From: Proteiniphilum sp. X52
GTDB taxonomy: Bacteria > Bacteroidota > Bacteroidia > Bacteroidales > Dysgonomonadaceae
Assembly: GCF_003712195.1 (NCBI RefSeq)
Contig: NZ_RDSD01000014.1
Location: forward strand, 47,345-111,344
Direction: 5' to 3'
DNA length: 64,000 bases
Under the pieces are notes generated by a model, which saw only the letters and a program-made list of their open reading frames with translations, was not told the origin of the DNA and did not search any database. The translations under genes and the position numbers were made by a program. Of this stretch, positions 1-7,786 are shown piece by piece. How positions within the stretch are numbered: the stretch's first letter is position 1; every line of letters begins with the position of its first letter.

Positions 1-1184
1 TGGCGGGCGGTGGCTGCCAGGATCACTTTTTCCACAATCACCCTGGCTTCTTTGGGGTGTTCCTCCAGATAATATCTCAGGGCCTCTCCTATCGCCTGAT
101 CCACGGCTCCTATCACTTCACTGTTACCCAGTTTTGTTTTGGTCTGCCCTTCAAACTGCGGCTCTGCCACTTTTACAGAAAGCACGGCTGTAACACCTTC
201 GCGGAAATCATCACCGCTGATTTCCACTTTCACCTTATCGAGCATTTTGGAATCTTCGGCATACTTTTTCAATGTACGCGAAAGGCCGCGCCTGAAACCC
301 GTGAGATGCGCTCCACCTTCAATGGTGTTGATATTATTCACATAAGAGTAGATGTTCTCGTTATAAGTATCGTTATAGGTGAGCGCTATTTCGATAGGGA
401 TACCATTTTTCTCGGTGACAATATGGATAGGATCCTGAATGAGCGATTCCTTGTTTTTGTCGATATAACGGACAAACTCTTTGAGACCGGTTTCAGAGTA
501 AAAACGTTCTGTTTTGAACGCACCTTCCTCATTCACCACCCGTTTGTCGGTCAAAGTAAGCGTAACGCCGGCGTTCAGGTATGCCAGTTCGCGAAGACGG
601 GTCGCCAGAATATCGTACCGGTATTCCATTGTGGTGAAAATGGTGTCGTCGGGTTTAAAAGTGATAATCGTGCCGCTTTCTTTGGTCTCCCCCACAATTT
701 TCACGTCGGCGTAAGGCTTGCCTTGCGAATACTCCTGCACATAAATCTTCCCATCCTTATGTATTTCGGCTTTCAGATAGATAGAGAGGGCGTTCACACA
801 GGAAACCCCCACCCCATGAAGCCCACCCGACACTTTATAGGTACCTTTGTCGAACTTTCCCCCGGCATGCAATACGGTAAGCACCACCTCAAGGGCCGAC
901 TTCTTCTCCTTCTCGTGGTAATCGACCGGGATACCGCGTCCGTTATCCTTTACAGTGATTGAATTATCTTCATTGATGGTCACATTTATCTCCGTACAGT
1001 AACCGGCCAATGCCTCGTCGATCGAGTTATCCACTACTTCAGAGACCAAATGATGCAATCCTTTTTCACTTACGTCACCGATATACATCGCCGGACGTTT
1101 ACGTACCGCCTCAAGCCCTTCGAGCACCTGAATATTTTGAGCAGAATAATTTCCGCTTGCATTTTTTTTCTCTTCTTCTGACAT
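1..1184 (-). CDS. gyrB: DNA gyrase subunit B, 3' part beyond window edge
   Basis: This is the ATPase subunit of the type II topoisomerase that introduces negative supercoils in the cytoplasm. The ATG at 1184-1182 opens a frame with no stop to base 1, giving 394 codons. The GHKL ATPase signatures are visible in order: the N-box around DNSIDEALAGYC, then DNGRGIP, and the lid region HAGGKFDKGTYKVSGGLHGVG. The transducer domain follows. The fragment ends at about residue 394 (LAATARQ), before the TOPRIM domain, so the nuclease-side half is not visible. A textbook Bacteroidetes promoter lies about 75 bases upstream. Identity as GyrB rather than ParE rests on the overall match to GyrB N-termini. 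Neighbouring genes do not form an operon with it. Confidence 0.96.
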   Translation of the reverse strand, partial: MSEEEKKNASGNYSAQNIQVLEGLEAVRKRPAMYIGDVSEKGLHHLVSEVVDNSIDEALAGYCTEINVTINEDNSITVKDNGRGIPVDYHEKEKKSALEVVLTVLHAGGKFDKGTYKVSGGLHGVGVSCVNALSIYLKAEIHKDGKIYVQEYSQGKPYADVKIVGETKESGTIITFKPDDTIFTTMEYRYDILATRLRELAYLNAGVTLTLTDKRVVNEEGAFKTERFYSETGLKEFVRYIDKNKESLIQDPIHIVTEKNGIPIEIALTYNDTYNENIYSYVNNINTIEGGAHLTGFRRGLSRTLKKYAEDSKMLDKVKVEISGDDFREGVTAVLSVKVAEPQFEGQTKTKLGNSEVIGAVDQAIGEALRYYLEEHPKEARVIVEKVILAATAR

Positions 1185-1258
1185 TTCTTTCAATATATAT
1201 TAAAACTACCTGTGAATTAAATACTTATAATGGATTTACCCATTCTTCCAAAACTGAA

Positions 1259-1289
1259 CAAAAATACGAAAAAACAGTCACTTTTCCAA
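1259..1289 (-). promoter_or_regulatory. gyrB promoter, Bacteroidetes type
   Basis: Read leftward, TTG at 1289-1287 and TATTTTTG at 1266-1259 are separated by exactly 20 bases. This fits the Bacteroidetes housekeeping pattern TTG-N19/20-TAnnTTTG. Transcription would start near 1252 and give a leader of about 68 bases before the gyrB ATG. Confidence 0.7.
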
Positions 1290-1518
1290 CCTCTTTTTGT
1301 TTTTTTAGAACGTTCGCTTGAAGCCAAATGAGCAGAAAGCCCAACCGGTTCGTATGTTTTCAATAAGCGAAAACTGAAGCAAAACAAGTTTTGATTATGT
1401 TGAGCGAAAAAACCACTAAAGGGCGCTTGAATATGCCACAGCGAGCGAACGACTCGCTTTAGTAAAGGGTCGCGTGAAGCTGAAAACGGTTACGTTTTTC
1501 GGGAAAAGCCCATAAACG

Positions 1519-1546
1519 ACAAAAGCGGACAATAAGTCCGCCTTTG
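1519..1546 (-). terminator. terminator after the Dabb gene
   Basis: A perfect 6-bp stem (GCGGAC 1525-1530, GTCCGC 1536-1541) has a 5-base loop. Read leftward it is followed by TTTT, and it sits about 35 bases beyond the stop codon of the Dabb gene at 1578. The rest of the gyrB-Dabb gap (1185-1518) holds the gyrB promoter and no other feature I can support. Confidence 0.6.
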
Positions 1547-1577
1547 TGATATAATGATATAGAGTAGAGTGTGCAGT

Positions 1578-1883
1578 CTAAAACTCGTAATCGATTGCTG
1601 CCCTACCGATGCCTACTTTGGCGATAAACTCCCCCACTTTCATATGCGCGGGGTGTTCAGCATACATTTTCAGATCTTCCAGTGAATCAAATTCACTGTC
1701 GAGCACAACATCATAATTTTCGGAGGAAGCCTGAGGATGATTCGCGAAGACCTCTATCTTTCTGATTACGGGTATCACCTTTTTTAACGCTTCCAGCTTT
1801 TCCTTAACCAGGAGAATGTTTTCCGTTTTAGCATTCCCTTCGGCCTCTCCGGCCAACTTAAAGAATACCAGATGTTTTATCAT
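1578..1883 (-). CDS. Dabb (stress-responsive alpha/beta barrel) domain protein
   Basis: This 101-residue protein consists of one Dabb domain, a dimeric ferredoxin-like alpha/beta barrel. It starts with the usual MIKHLVFFKL strand, carries a long helix (residues 20-35), and ends near YAEHPAHMKVGEF, which is typical of the family. Members include plant stress proteins and polyketide cyclase relatives. The bacterial single-domain forms have no general assigned reaction, so no substrate is proposed. The ATG lies one base after the rpsT stop codon, so it is almost certainly translated from the rpsT transcript and ends at the hairpin at 1519-1546. Confidence 0.85.
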   Translation of the reverse strand: MIKHLVFFKLAGEAEGNAKTENILLVKEKLEALKKVIPVIRKIEVFANHPQASSENYDVVLDSEFDSLEDLKMYAEHPAHMKVGEFIAKVGIGRAAIDYEF

Positions 1884-1884
1884 C

Positions 1885-2139
1885 TTAACTCAGGCTGTTC
1901 ACATGAGAAGCCAGTTTCGACTTGAGGTTATTGGCCTTGTTTTGATGTATCACATTCTTCTTGGCCAACTTGTCAAGCATAGAACAAACTTCGGGATACA
2001 TCTTCTGAGCCTCTTCTTTGGAAGTGATCGCACGTAATTCCCGCACTTTATTTCTGGCAGTGCGTGACACGTATCTGTTTGCCAGACGACGCGCTTTGGT
2101 TTGTCTGATTCTTTTTACAGATGATTTATGATTTGCCAT
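1885..2139 (-). CDS. rpsT: 30S ribosomal protein S20
   Basis: This primary-binding 16S rRNA protein of the small subunit has 84 residues, the normal length. The start [13 protein letters not shown] and the Lys/Arg-rich helical composition ([18 protein letters not shown]) are diagnostic. It lies 40 bases downstream of tRNA-Glu with no terminator between them. The order tRNA-Glu, rpsT, Dabb looks like one transcript from the promoter at 2304-2333. Confidence 0.97.
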   Translation of the reverse strand: MANHKSSVKRIRQTKARRLANRYVSRTARNKVRELRAITSKEEAQKMYPEVCSMLDKLAKKNVIHQNKANNLKSKLASHVNSLS

Positions 2140-2179
2140 TTCTGTTGACGCGTATGTTTAAATTTTTCTAAATAAATTG

Positions 2180-2251
2180 TAGCCCATAGGGGAATCGAAC
2201 CCCTCTTTCAAGAATGAAAATCTTGCGTCCTAACCGATAGACGAATGGGCC
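2180..2251 (-). tRNA. tRNA-Glu (anticodon TTC)
   Basis: The 72-base leftward transcript folds as a full cloverleaf. The 7-bp acceptor pairs GGCCCAT with ATGGGCT (first pair G-U). The D-arm begins GTCTA, as in other glutamate tRNAs. The anticodon stem CAAGA/TCTTG holds the loop TTTTCAT, giving anticodon TTC. The T-arm is GGGG-TTCGATT-CCCC. CCA is not encoded. Confidence 0.95.
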
Positions 2252-2303
2252 CTTTCGGGCGTGAACCCTATTGTTAAAAATGTTGCTGTCTCAATTGCGG
2301 GTG

Positions 2304-2333
2304 CAAATATAGAACGTTTTTCTGAAAGCACAA
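2304..2333 (-). promoter_or_regulatory. promoter for tRNA-Glu/rpsT
   Basis: Read leftward, TTG at 2333-2331 is followed after 19 bases by TATATTTG at 2311-2304, an exact TAnnTTTG box. The predicted start lies roughly 40-45 bases before the tRNA. Confidence 0.7.
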
Positions 2334-2434
2334 AACTTTTCTTTTAATTTTCTTCATTTTTCTTTTCATTTCTCTTCCCAGATCTGTTCAAAAGGCTGGA
2401 AAAGAGAAAAAAACTATTTTTATATTATACCCAA

Positions 2435-2465
2435 TTGGTTCTTTCAAATATTTTATCTAATTTTG
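2435..2465 (+). promoter_or_regulatory. rpmH promoter, Bacteroidetes type
   Basis: TTG at 2435-2437 and TAATTTTG at 2458-2465 have a 20-base spacer, an exact fit to the Bacteroidetes consensus. The start would be near 2472, leaving a leader of about 150 bases before rpmH. That leader contains a perfect tandem repeat. The promoter is divergent from the tRNA-Glu promoter. Confidence 0.7.
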
Positions 2466-2486
2466 CAGCCCGTAAAACAAGGTTTC

Positions 2487-2524
2487 AATTATTAAGGTAA
2501 GGGGAAATTATTAAGGTAAGGGGA
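2487..2524 (+). repeat. two perfect 19-bp tandem repeats in the rpmH leader
   Basis: A 19-base unit (AATTATTAAGGTAAGGGGA) occurs twice head to tail at 2487-2505 and 2506-2524. Both copies fall in the predicted untranslated leader of rpmH, and each contains a purine-rich AAGGGG string. Confidence 0.85.
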
Positions 2525-2621
2525 ACGGCAAGAATCGGGCGTCAAAAAACCTGGAACTAACCGTACTTACTCCATATATAATACAGAAGACAAAAATAAG
2601 AAACAAAAATAAAATAATCGT

Positions 2622-2768
2622 ATGAAAAGAACATTTCAACCCTCTAACAGAAAGAGAAAAAACAAACATGGATTCCGTTCCAGAATGGCTTCCAAAAACG
2701 GAAGGAAAGTGCTTGCCGCCCGTCGCGCAAAAGGCAGGGCTAAATTATCCGTGTCAGACGAATATTAA
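2622..2768 (+). CDS. rpmH: 50S ribosomal protein L34
   Basis: This 48-residue, extremely basic protein of the large subunit begins [19 protein letters not shown] and runs through [19 protein letters not shown], the invariant L34 sequence. The C-terminal VSDEY is typical of Bacteroidetes. It is driven by the promoter at 2435-2465 and ends at a strong terminator. The usual neighbours dnaA, rnpA and yidC are not next to it here. Confidence 0.97.
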   Translation: MKRTFQPSNRKRKNKHGFRSRMASKNGRKVLAARRAKGRAKLSVSDEY

Positions 2769-2782
2769 AAACATTATCTTTA

Positions 2783-2819
2783 AAAAAACAGGAATAGCAT
2801 TGCCCATTCCTGTTTTTTG
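2783..2819 (+). terminator. rho-independent terminator after rpmH
   Basis: The stem ACAGGAAT (2788-2795) pairs with ATTCCTGT (2806-2813). It is extended by A/T pairs on both sides and followed by a run of T. It lies 15 bases after the rpmH stop codon. Confidence 0.85.
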
Positions 2820-2897
2820 TTTTTCCCAGCACACCCCTGACCGCACTTTCACTTTTCTTTTTCCCTATCTCTGCTCTCCCACTCTCATTATTTTTTG

Positions 2898-2905
2898 TAC
2901 TTTTG
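2898..2905 (+). promoter_or_regulatory. -7 box of the PASTA gene promoter
   Basis: TACTTTTG is an exact TAnnTTTG match 40 bases before the ATG at 2945. No convincing TTG element is seen at the expected distance upstream. The box argues against the more distal in-frame start codon at 2903, which would overlap it. Confidence 0.45.
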
Positions 2906-2944
2906 TATTCCGTATATGCTTATACACTTATACGCTCGATTGTT

Positions 2945-3610
2945 ATGAGTAAAGGACAAACTAAAGAATCCATCCTCAGCAGCAACATTGTAAAAAACCT
3001 GCTGATGATTATAGCATGCGGTGTACTGCTTGTCGTGCTGGCATTGCTATTACTGAACGTTTATACAAGACACGGACAAAATGTGGTTGTGCCTTCATTG
3101 GAAAGCCTCCAGATAGAAGAAGCAACTACTATCCTCAGAGCCAAAGGCCTACAGGCCGAGATCGTGGACTCCATTTATCAACGTGATGCCGCGCCGGGAG
3201 CAATCATTGATCAGAGGCCCAAAGCCGGAAATAAAGTGAAGGAGGGACGCGCCATCTATTTGACGATCTACGCCAAGAATCCTCAGATGATCGCCATACC
3301 GGAATTAACGGACTACTCCATCCGTCAGGCCTCCGCGCTACTCAATTCGCTGGGATTCACCCAGCTATCGATTCAGGAGGTACCGGCAGAATACTCCGGC
3401 CTGGTGGTAGCCGTGGAATACCGGGGTAAAAGACTGGCCCCCGAAGAAAAGATCCCTGCCGGCTCGGCACTTACACTGGTTGTCACCAGCGGAGTCCTTG
3501 CCGACTCATTAAGGATCGATAATGAATACATCGTACCGCCCGCAAGGAGAGGCAACGGCAATGGCCTTCAATCGGGAAGCGACGGGGCAATAGACGATTC
3601 ATTTTTCTAA
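2945..3610 (+). CDS. PASTA-domain membrane protein
   Basis: The protein has 221 residues with a short cytoplasmic N-terminus, one membrane span (about residues 18-40) and two PASTA repeats (about 46-110 and 112-185). PASTA repeats bind muropeptide or beta-lactam-like ligands in penicillin-binding proteins and Ser/Thr kinases. Here they stand without kinase or transpeptidase domains, an arrangement common in Bacteroidetes. A periplasmic cell-wall-sensing or septal role is inference. The ATG at 2945 was chosen over a start at 2903, which would sit inside the promoter. The gene ends 10 bases before the rluD-type gene, so the two are probably co-transcribed, possibly through ddl and the acyltransferase. 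Confidence 0.85.
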   Translation: MSKGQTKESILSSNIVKNLLMIIACGVLLVVLALLLLNVYTRHGQNVVVPSLESLQIEEATTILRAKGLQAEIVDSIYQRDAAPGAIIDQRPKAGNKVKEGRAIYLTIYAKNPQMIAIPELTDYSIRQASALLNSLGFTQLSIQEVPAEYSGLVVAVEYRGKRLAPEEKIPAGSALTLVVTSGVLADSLRIDNEYIVPPARRGNGNGLQSGSDGAIDDSFF

Positions 3611-3620
3611 CAGATTACTT

Positions 3621-4697
3621 GTGACGGAACAGAATTTGGACGACATCGATTTTTTATCTGAGGATGACGATGGAATAGTAGAAGGGTCCCGGGAAGAAAA
3701 TCGGAAATTCGAACATTATCGGTTTGTGGCGGATAAGGGACAAACTATGCTGCGAATCGACAAATTTCTGTCTGTCAGGATAGAAGGGATTTCCAGAAAC
3801 CGTATTCAGCAAGCAGCCGACGCTGATTGTATCCTGGTGAACGGACAACCGGTAAAATCGAGTTACAAGGTAAAACCGCTCGATGTGATCTCTATCGTGA
3901 TGGATCGTCCCAGGCGCGAACTGGAGATCATACCTGAAGACATCCCGCTTGACATTGTCTATGAAGATGATGTGCTGATGGTGATCAATAAACCCGCCGG
4001 CATGGTAGTACACCCCGGTCACGGAAATTATACCGGGACACTGGTCAACGCCGTAGCATATCATCTCAACCGGGATGATATCCGTGACATGGATGATCCG
4101 AGACTGGGCCTTGTGCACAGGATCGATAAAGATACGTCAGGCCTGCTGCTGGTAGCCAAAACCCCTGAGGCCAAAACAAACCTCTGCGGACAGTTTTTCC
4201 GGAAAGAGACAAAACGTATGTATGCCGCTTTGGTATGGGGGAATCCGGCGGGCGACCACGGAACCATAGAGGGTAATATCGGGCGTGACCCGAACGACCG
4301 TATGCGTATGCGTGTCTTCCCCGACGGTGATCACGGCAAACCGGCTGTCACCCACTACAGCGTACTGGAACGATTCGGTTATGTAACATTCGTACAATGC
4401 CGGTTAGAGACAGGGCGCACACACCAGATCCGTGTTCACATGAAACAGATAGGACATCCATTGTTTAATGATGAACGCTATGGAGGCAATGAAATCCTTC
4501 GCGGCACCCGTTTTGCGAAATACAAGCAGTTTGTTTTCAATTGCTTCGCGCTCTGTCCCCGGCAATGTCTACACGCGCAAACATTAGGTTTTGTACATCC
4601 CAACACGGGAGAAGAGCTCTATTTTGAAAGCGATATCCCGGAAGACATGCAATCGGTCATCGACAAGTGGAGAGCCTATGGCAGTGTGGCCCGATGA
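3621..4697 (+). CDS. rluD: RluD-type 23S rRNA pseudouridine synthase
   Basis: RluA-family enzymes isomerise specific uridines in rRNA to pseudouridine. The 358 residues contain an acidic N-terminal extension (1-40), an S4 RNA-binding domain (about 43-93, beginning LRIDKFLS) and the catalytic domain. The signature HRIDKDTSGLLLVAK places the catalytic aspartate at residue 169. GRTHQIRVHM further on is also diagnostic. The start is GTG at 3621; the first in-frame ATG would cut into the S4 domain. The S4 domain and the motif favour RluD (helix 69 sites) over RluA or RluC, but the exact target is not proven by sequence. Confidence 0.9.
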   Translation: MTEQNLDDIDFLSEDDDGIVEGSREENRKFEHYRFVADKGQTMLRIDKFLSVRIEGISRNRIQQAADADCILVNGQPVKSSYKVKPLDVISIVMDRPRRELEIIPEDIPLDIVYEDDVLMVINKPAGMVVHPGHGNYTGTLVNAVAYHLNRDDIRDMDDPRLGLVHRIDKDTSGLLLVAKTPEAKTNLCGQFFRKETKRMYAALVWGNPAGDHGTIEGNIGRDPNDRMRMRVFPDGDHGKPAVTHYSVLERFGYVTFVQCRLETGRTHQIRVHMKQIGHPLFNDERYGGNEILRGTRFAKYKQFVFNCFALCPRQCLHAQTLGFVHPNTGEELYFESDIPEDMQSVIDKWRAYGSVAR

Positions 4698-4780
4698 TTC
4701 GAAGGAAAGGTGGGAAGTGGGAAGGTTTGTTGATTTAACAGTTTTATAATCTGACGGTTTAGAATTTGGGATCTGAATTA

Positions 4781-4860
4781 GCAATCTACGAAGTCAATTA
4801 TCAATCGACGAAGTCAATTAACAATCGACGGAGTCAATTAACAATCGACGGAGTCAATTT
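4781..4860 (+). repeat. four tandem 20-bp repeats
   Basis: Four consecutive 20-base units (4781-4800, 4801-4820, 4821-4840, 4841-4860) match the pattern nCAATCGACGnAGTCAATTn. A fifth, decayed unit follows. They lie in the rluD-ddl gap, which otherwise contains A/T-rich word-like filler (4861-4917). No hairpin or reading frame is evident. They are too short and too tightly spaced to be a CRISPR. Confidence 0.85.
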
Positions 4861-4917
4861 GCAATCGGTGTAAGCCAAATCTTGAATTTTAAATCTTAAA
4901 TTTTGAATCTTGAAATA

Positions 4918-5901
4918 ATGAAAAAAAATGTCGCCATTGTGTGGGGAGGCTACTCTTCGGAAATAGTGATATCCGAAAAGAGTGCTGCCGGCATATACTC
5001 CTTTATCGACAAGGAGAAATACGACGTCTACAAGGTCAGGATAGACCGCACCTCATGGGAAGTGGAAGATCAGGGTTTTTATCCGGTCGACAAAAATAAT
5101 TTCAGTTACAGGGATGGCAACGGCAGAAGTGTCCTGTTCGATTTCGCCTATATCACCATCCACGGCACACCCGGCGAAGATGGAACACTCCAAGGTTATT
5201 TCGATATGCTGGCTATTCCCTACTCCAACTGTGGAGTGCTGGCCTCAGCGCTGACGTTCAACAAATTCACCTGTAACAGTTTCCTGAAAAACTTCGGAAT
5301 CAGGGTGGCCGATTCGATACTCCTGCGGAAAAATGATCCCTGTCACCCCCATGAGATCATCTCCAGGCTGGGATTACCCGTCTTCGTAAAACCCAATCTG
5401 GGCGGTTCCAGTTTTGCCACCACCAAAGTAAAGGAGAGCGCTCAACTCTCAGAAGCTGTGGAAGAGGCTTTCAGGGAAGCATCCGAAGTGATTGTCGAGC
5501 GCTTCCTGCAGGGGAGAGAAGTGACCTGCGGCTGCTTCAAGACCGATAAAGGAATGACGGTGTTACCCGTTACGGAAGTAGTTACCACCAATGAGTTTTT
5601 CGATTTTGACGCCAAGTACAATGGCCAGGTGGAAGAAATCACCCCGGCGCGGCTTCCCGCAGAAATCACCCAGGCTATTCAGCAGCAGACCGAAAGAATA
5701 TATCACCTGATCGGTGCGAAAGGGATCATCCGGGTCGATTATATCTTGACAGGCGATGAGCCTGTTCTCCTGGAAGTGAATACCACACCGGGAATGACCG
5801 CCACCAGTTTTATTCCTCAACAGGTAAATACTGCCGGACTCTCCATGACAAATATTATCTCTGAGATAATAGAAACAGAAATGAATCAGGTATACTTTTA
5901 A
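4918..5901 (+). CDS. ddl: D-alanine--D-alanine ligase
   Basis: This ATP-grasp enzyme makes the D-Ala-D-Ala dipeptide used in peptidoglycan precursors in the cytoplasm. It has 327 residues. The N-terminal pre-ATP-grasp domain begins KKNVAIVWGGYSSE, followed by HGTPGEDGTLQG. The ATP-grasp core has FVKPNLGGSS, and the C-terminal metal-binding EVNTTPGMT matches Ddl. An in-frame TTG at 4903 exists, but the ATG at 4918 gives the canonical N-terminus and follows the filler DNA directly. It ends 14 bases before the acyltransferase, consistent with co-transcription. Confidence 0.93.
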   Translation: MKKNVAIVWGGYSSEIVISEKSAAGIYSFIDKEKYDVYKVRIDRTSWEVEDQGFYPVDKNNFSYRDGNGRSVLFDFAYITIHGTPGEDGTLQGYFDMLAIPYSNCGVLASALTFNKFTCNSFLKNFGIRVADSILLRKNDPCHPHEIISRLGLPVFVKPNLGGSSFATTKVKESAQLSEAVEEAFREASEVIVERFLQGREVTCGCFKTDKGMTVLPVTEVVTTNEFFDFDAKYNGQVEEITPARLPAEITQAIQQQTERIYHLIGAKGIIRVDYILTGDEPVLLEVNTTPGMTATSFIPQQVNTAGLSMTNIISEIIETEMNQVYF

Positions 5902-5915
5902 CCCGTAACAATATT

Positions 5916-7067
5916 ATGACAGAAAGAATGAATCGATTCAACGATATCAGTCCCATTCCCGACAGCAAAGTTCCGGAGACGATTGAGAGGCTCATGGCCA
6001 ACAGTTATTTCAGGCGCGCGGCCGAACCCTTTGTAAAACCCCTTCCGTGGGAGGAGTTTACGGCAATCATGGGTCAATGCAGGACCAAGAACGATTTTCA
6101 GCGTCACGTCATCTATCCGGCCATGAAGCAACTGATCGCCAAAACCACTGCCGAGATGCGTGGTGCCGGATGGGAAAATATTCCCGAAGGCACAGGAAAC
6201 CTTTTTATCTCCAACCATCGTGATATTGTACTGGATGCCGCTTTCCTGAATATACTCATGATCGATCAGGATAAACCTACCACAGAGATAGCGATAGGAG
6301 ACAACCTCCTTATTTACCCCTGGATAGAAGAATTGGTACGCCTTAACAAAAGCTTCACCGTAAAACGGAGTGTGTCTGTACGCCAGAAGCTGGAGGTGTC
6401 AAAACATCTTTCGGAATATATCCATGACACGGTGAACCGGAGGGCACAACCGGCATGGATTGCACAATGCGAGGGGCGGGCAAAAGACTCGAACGATAAA
6501 ACACAAGTAAGCCTCCTTAAAATGCTCACTCTGCACGATAGCACCAATCCGGCGCGGGCATTGCAAGACCTGCACATCATTCCCCTTTCCATTTCCTATG
6601 AACTGGATCCATGCGATTATCTCAAGGCCAAAGAGTTCCAGCTTAAACGAGATAATCCGGACTACAAAAAAACCGAGGCCGACGACATTGAAAATATGTA
6701 CACCGGCATCATGGGTTTCAAGGGACGTGTCGCATTCAGGTTCGGCACCTGCATCGACCGGGCAGTCGGTGACATTCCCGAAACCGTTGGCAGGAATGAG
6801 TTACTCGAAAAAGCGGCTTCCCTTATCGACCGGGAGATTTATCGCAATTACACCTTTTTCCCGTTCAATTACGTGGCATACGACCTGATGACCGGTACCG
6901 GACGGTTCTCATCGGAATATACCGACGAAGACCTGTCGAATTTCAACACATATCTGCAGAAGCAGATCGACAAAATAAACATCCCCAACAGAGACGATGA
7001 TTTCCTGCGTGAGAAAATCATCGGGATGTACGGGAACACGGTTAAGAACAATCAGCTAGCACAATAA
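5916..7067 (+). CDS. PlsC-like glycerol acyltransferase family protein
   Basis: Enzymes of this group transfer acyl chains to glycerophosphate-type acceptors at the inner membrane. The 383 residues contain block I around SNHRDIVLD (about residue 96), a basic block, the EGR-containing AQCEGRAKDS (about 184), and IIPLSISYE (about 224). The His-Asp spacing is slightly longer than the classic HX4D. The protein is larger than PlsC (about 240) and has no strong transmembrane span. It belongs to a Bacteroidetes group usually annotated as a putative glycerol acyltransferase. The exact substrate is unknown. It overlaps no neighbour and is followed after 7 bases by the NigD-like gene. Confidence 0.75.
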   Translation: MTERMNRFNDISPIPDSKVPETIERLMANSYFRRAAEPFVKPLPWEEFTAIMGQCRTKNDFQRHVIYPAMKQLIAKTTAEMRGAGWENIPEGTGNLFISNHRDIVLDAAFLNILMIDQDKPTTEIAIGDNLLIYPWIEELVRLNKSFTVKRSVSVRQKLEVSKHLSEYIHDTVNRRAQPAWIAQCEGRAKDSNDKTQVSLLKMLTLHDSTNPARALQDLHIIPLSISYELDPCDYLKAKEFQLKRDNPDYKKTEADDIENMYTGIMGFKGRVAFRFGTCIDRAVGDIPETVGRNELLEKAASLIDREIYRNYTFFPFNYVAYDLMTGTGRFSSEYTDEDLSNFNTYLQKQIDKINIPNRDDDFLREKIIGMYGNTVKNNQLAQ

Positions 7068-7074
7068 ATGCGCA

Positions 7075-7689
7075 ATGAGAGGTTTTACGGCTACTCTTTG
7101 GGCATTTCTGCTGATCCTCCTTCTTTCCGCATGTGAAAAGGATCGGGGAAGGATGGACGACTATCTGGTGGAATTTGCCACGGTAGTAAAAGAAAACTCA
7201 AACTACCGTTTTAGACTCGACAATGGCAGGTTGCTTATTCCCGAAGCAGTAAAAGACTACTCCGGGAAAGAGGGTCAACGCGTCATTCTCAATTACACGC
7301 CATTGGAGGGAGACGCCATCAAAATTAATTTTGTATCCAATATATTCACAGGTATTATTCAAGCGGAGGGATTCCCGCAAAATTACTCAGATGATCCGGT
7401 GAAAATCCAAAGTGTGTGGGTCGGCGGAGATTACCTGAATCTGGTCATGGAAATAGAATACCTTAGAGAATCACACAGCGTGGCCCTGTTCCGTGATCAT
7501 TCTTCCACATCGGTAGATCTCTATTTCAGCCATTCTTCAAACGATGATCCTCCGGGATATCCCAAGATAATGCATGCTTCTTTCCTTCTCACGGACTTGC
7601 GGGAGCGGGCAGAGAGTTCTCCAGTCCCCTTCCGGTTTTTTATCAACACCTATACCGGAATTCGTATATTTGAGCTGGAATTAAAATAA
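7075..7689 (+). CDS. NigD-like lipoprotein
   Basis: The 204-residue protein starts with a lipoprotein signal (hydrophobic core residues 6-18, lipobox LLSAC, Cys20). The remainder fits the NigD-like family, with an N-terminal OB-like barrel and a C-terminal beta-sandwich ending FRFFINTYTGIRIFEL. NigD proteins were named from bacteriocin-associated loci in Bacteroides, but most family members, including this one, have no bacteriocin gene nearby. Their function is unknown. The location is probably the periplasmic side of the inner or outer membrane. It is the last gene of the rightward run and is followed by a terminator. Confidence 0.75.
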   Translation: MRGFTATLWAFLLILLLSACEKDRGRMDDYLVEFATVVKENSNYRFRLDNGRLLIPEAVKDYSGKEGQRVILNYTPLEGDAIKINFVSNIFTGIIQAEGFPQNYSDDPVKIQSVWVGGDYLNLVMEIEYLRESHSVALFRDHSSTSVDLYFSHSSNDDPPGYPKIMHASFLLTDLRERAESSPVPFRFFINTYTGIRIFELELK

Positions 7690-7719
7690 AAGCTGCGAAT
7701 TTTATCCGCAGCTTTCCTT
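7686..7719 (+). terminator. terminator after the NigD-like gene
   Basis: The 9-bp stem AAAGCTGCG (7689-7697) pairs with CGCAGCTTT (7707-7715) around a 9-base loop and is followed by a T-rich stretch. It overlaps the stop codon end of the gene. The leftward tonB-like gene ends at 7787, so the hairpin separates two convergent genes and may work in both directions. Confidence 0.75.
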
Positions 7720-7786
7720 ATTTCTATGCTTATTCAATAACAAACCGGTTCTTTTTACTCCCCCGCGCTTGTCCCACCAAAGTGGG

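Noticed and set aside
57..962. Long rightward open frame of 301 codons
   Set aside because: It is antisense to gyrB, and its translation has no domain sense. The leftward frame is clearly GyrB.
2903..2944. Upstream start codon of the PASTA gene
   Set aside because: It lies inside the TAnnTTTG promoter box at 2898-2905. The ATG at 2945 gives a normal membrane protein start.
4781..4880. Possible CRISPR array
   Set aside because: The 20-base units are directly adjacent with no spacers, and no cas genes are present.
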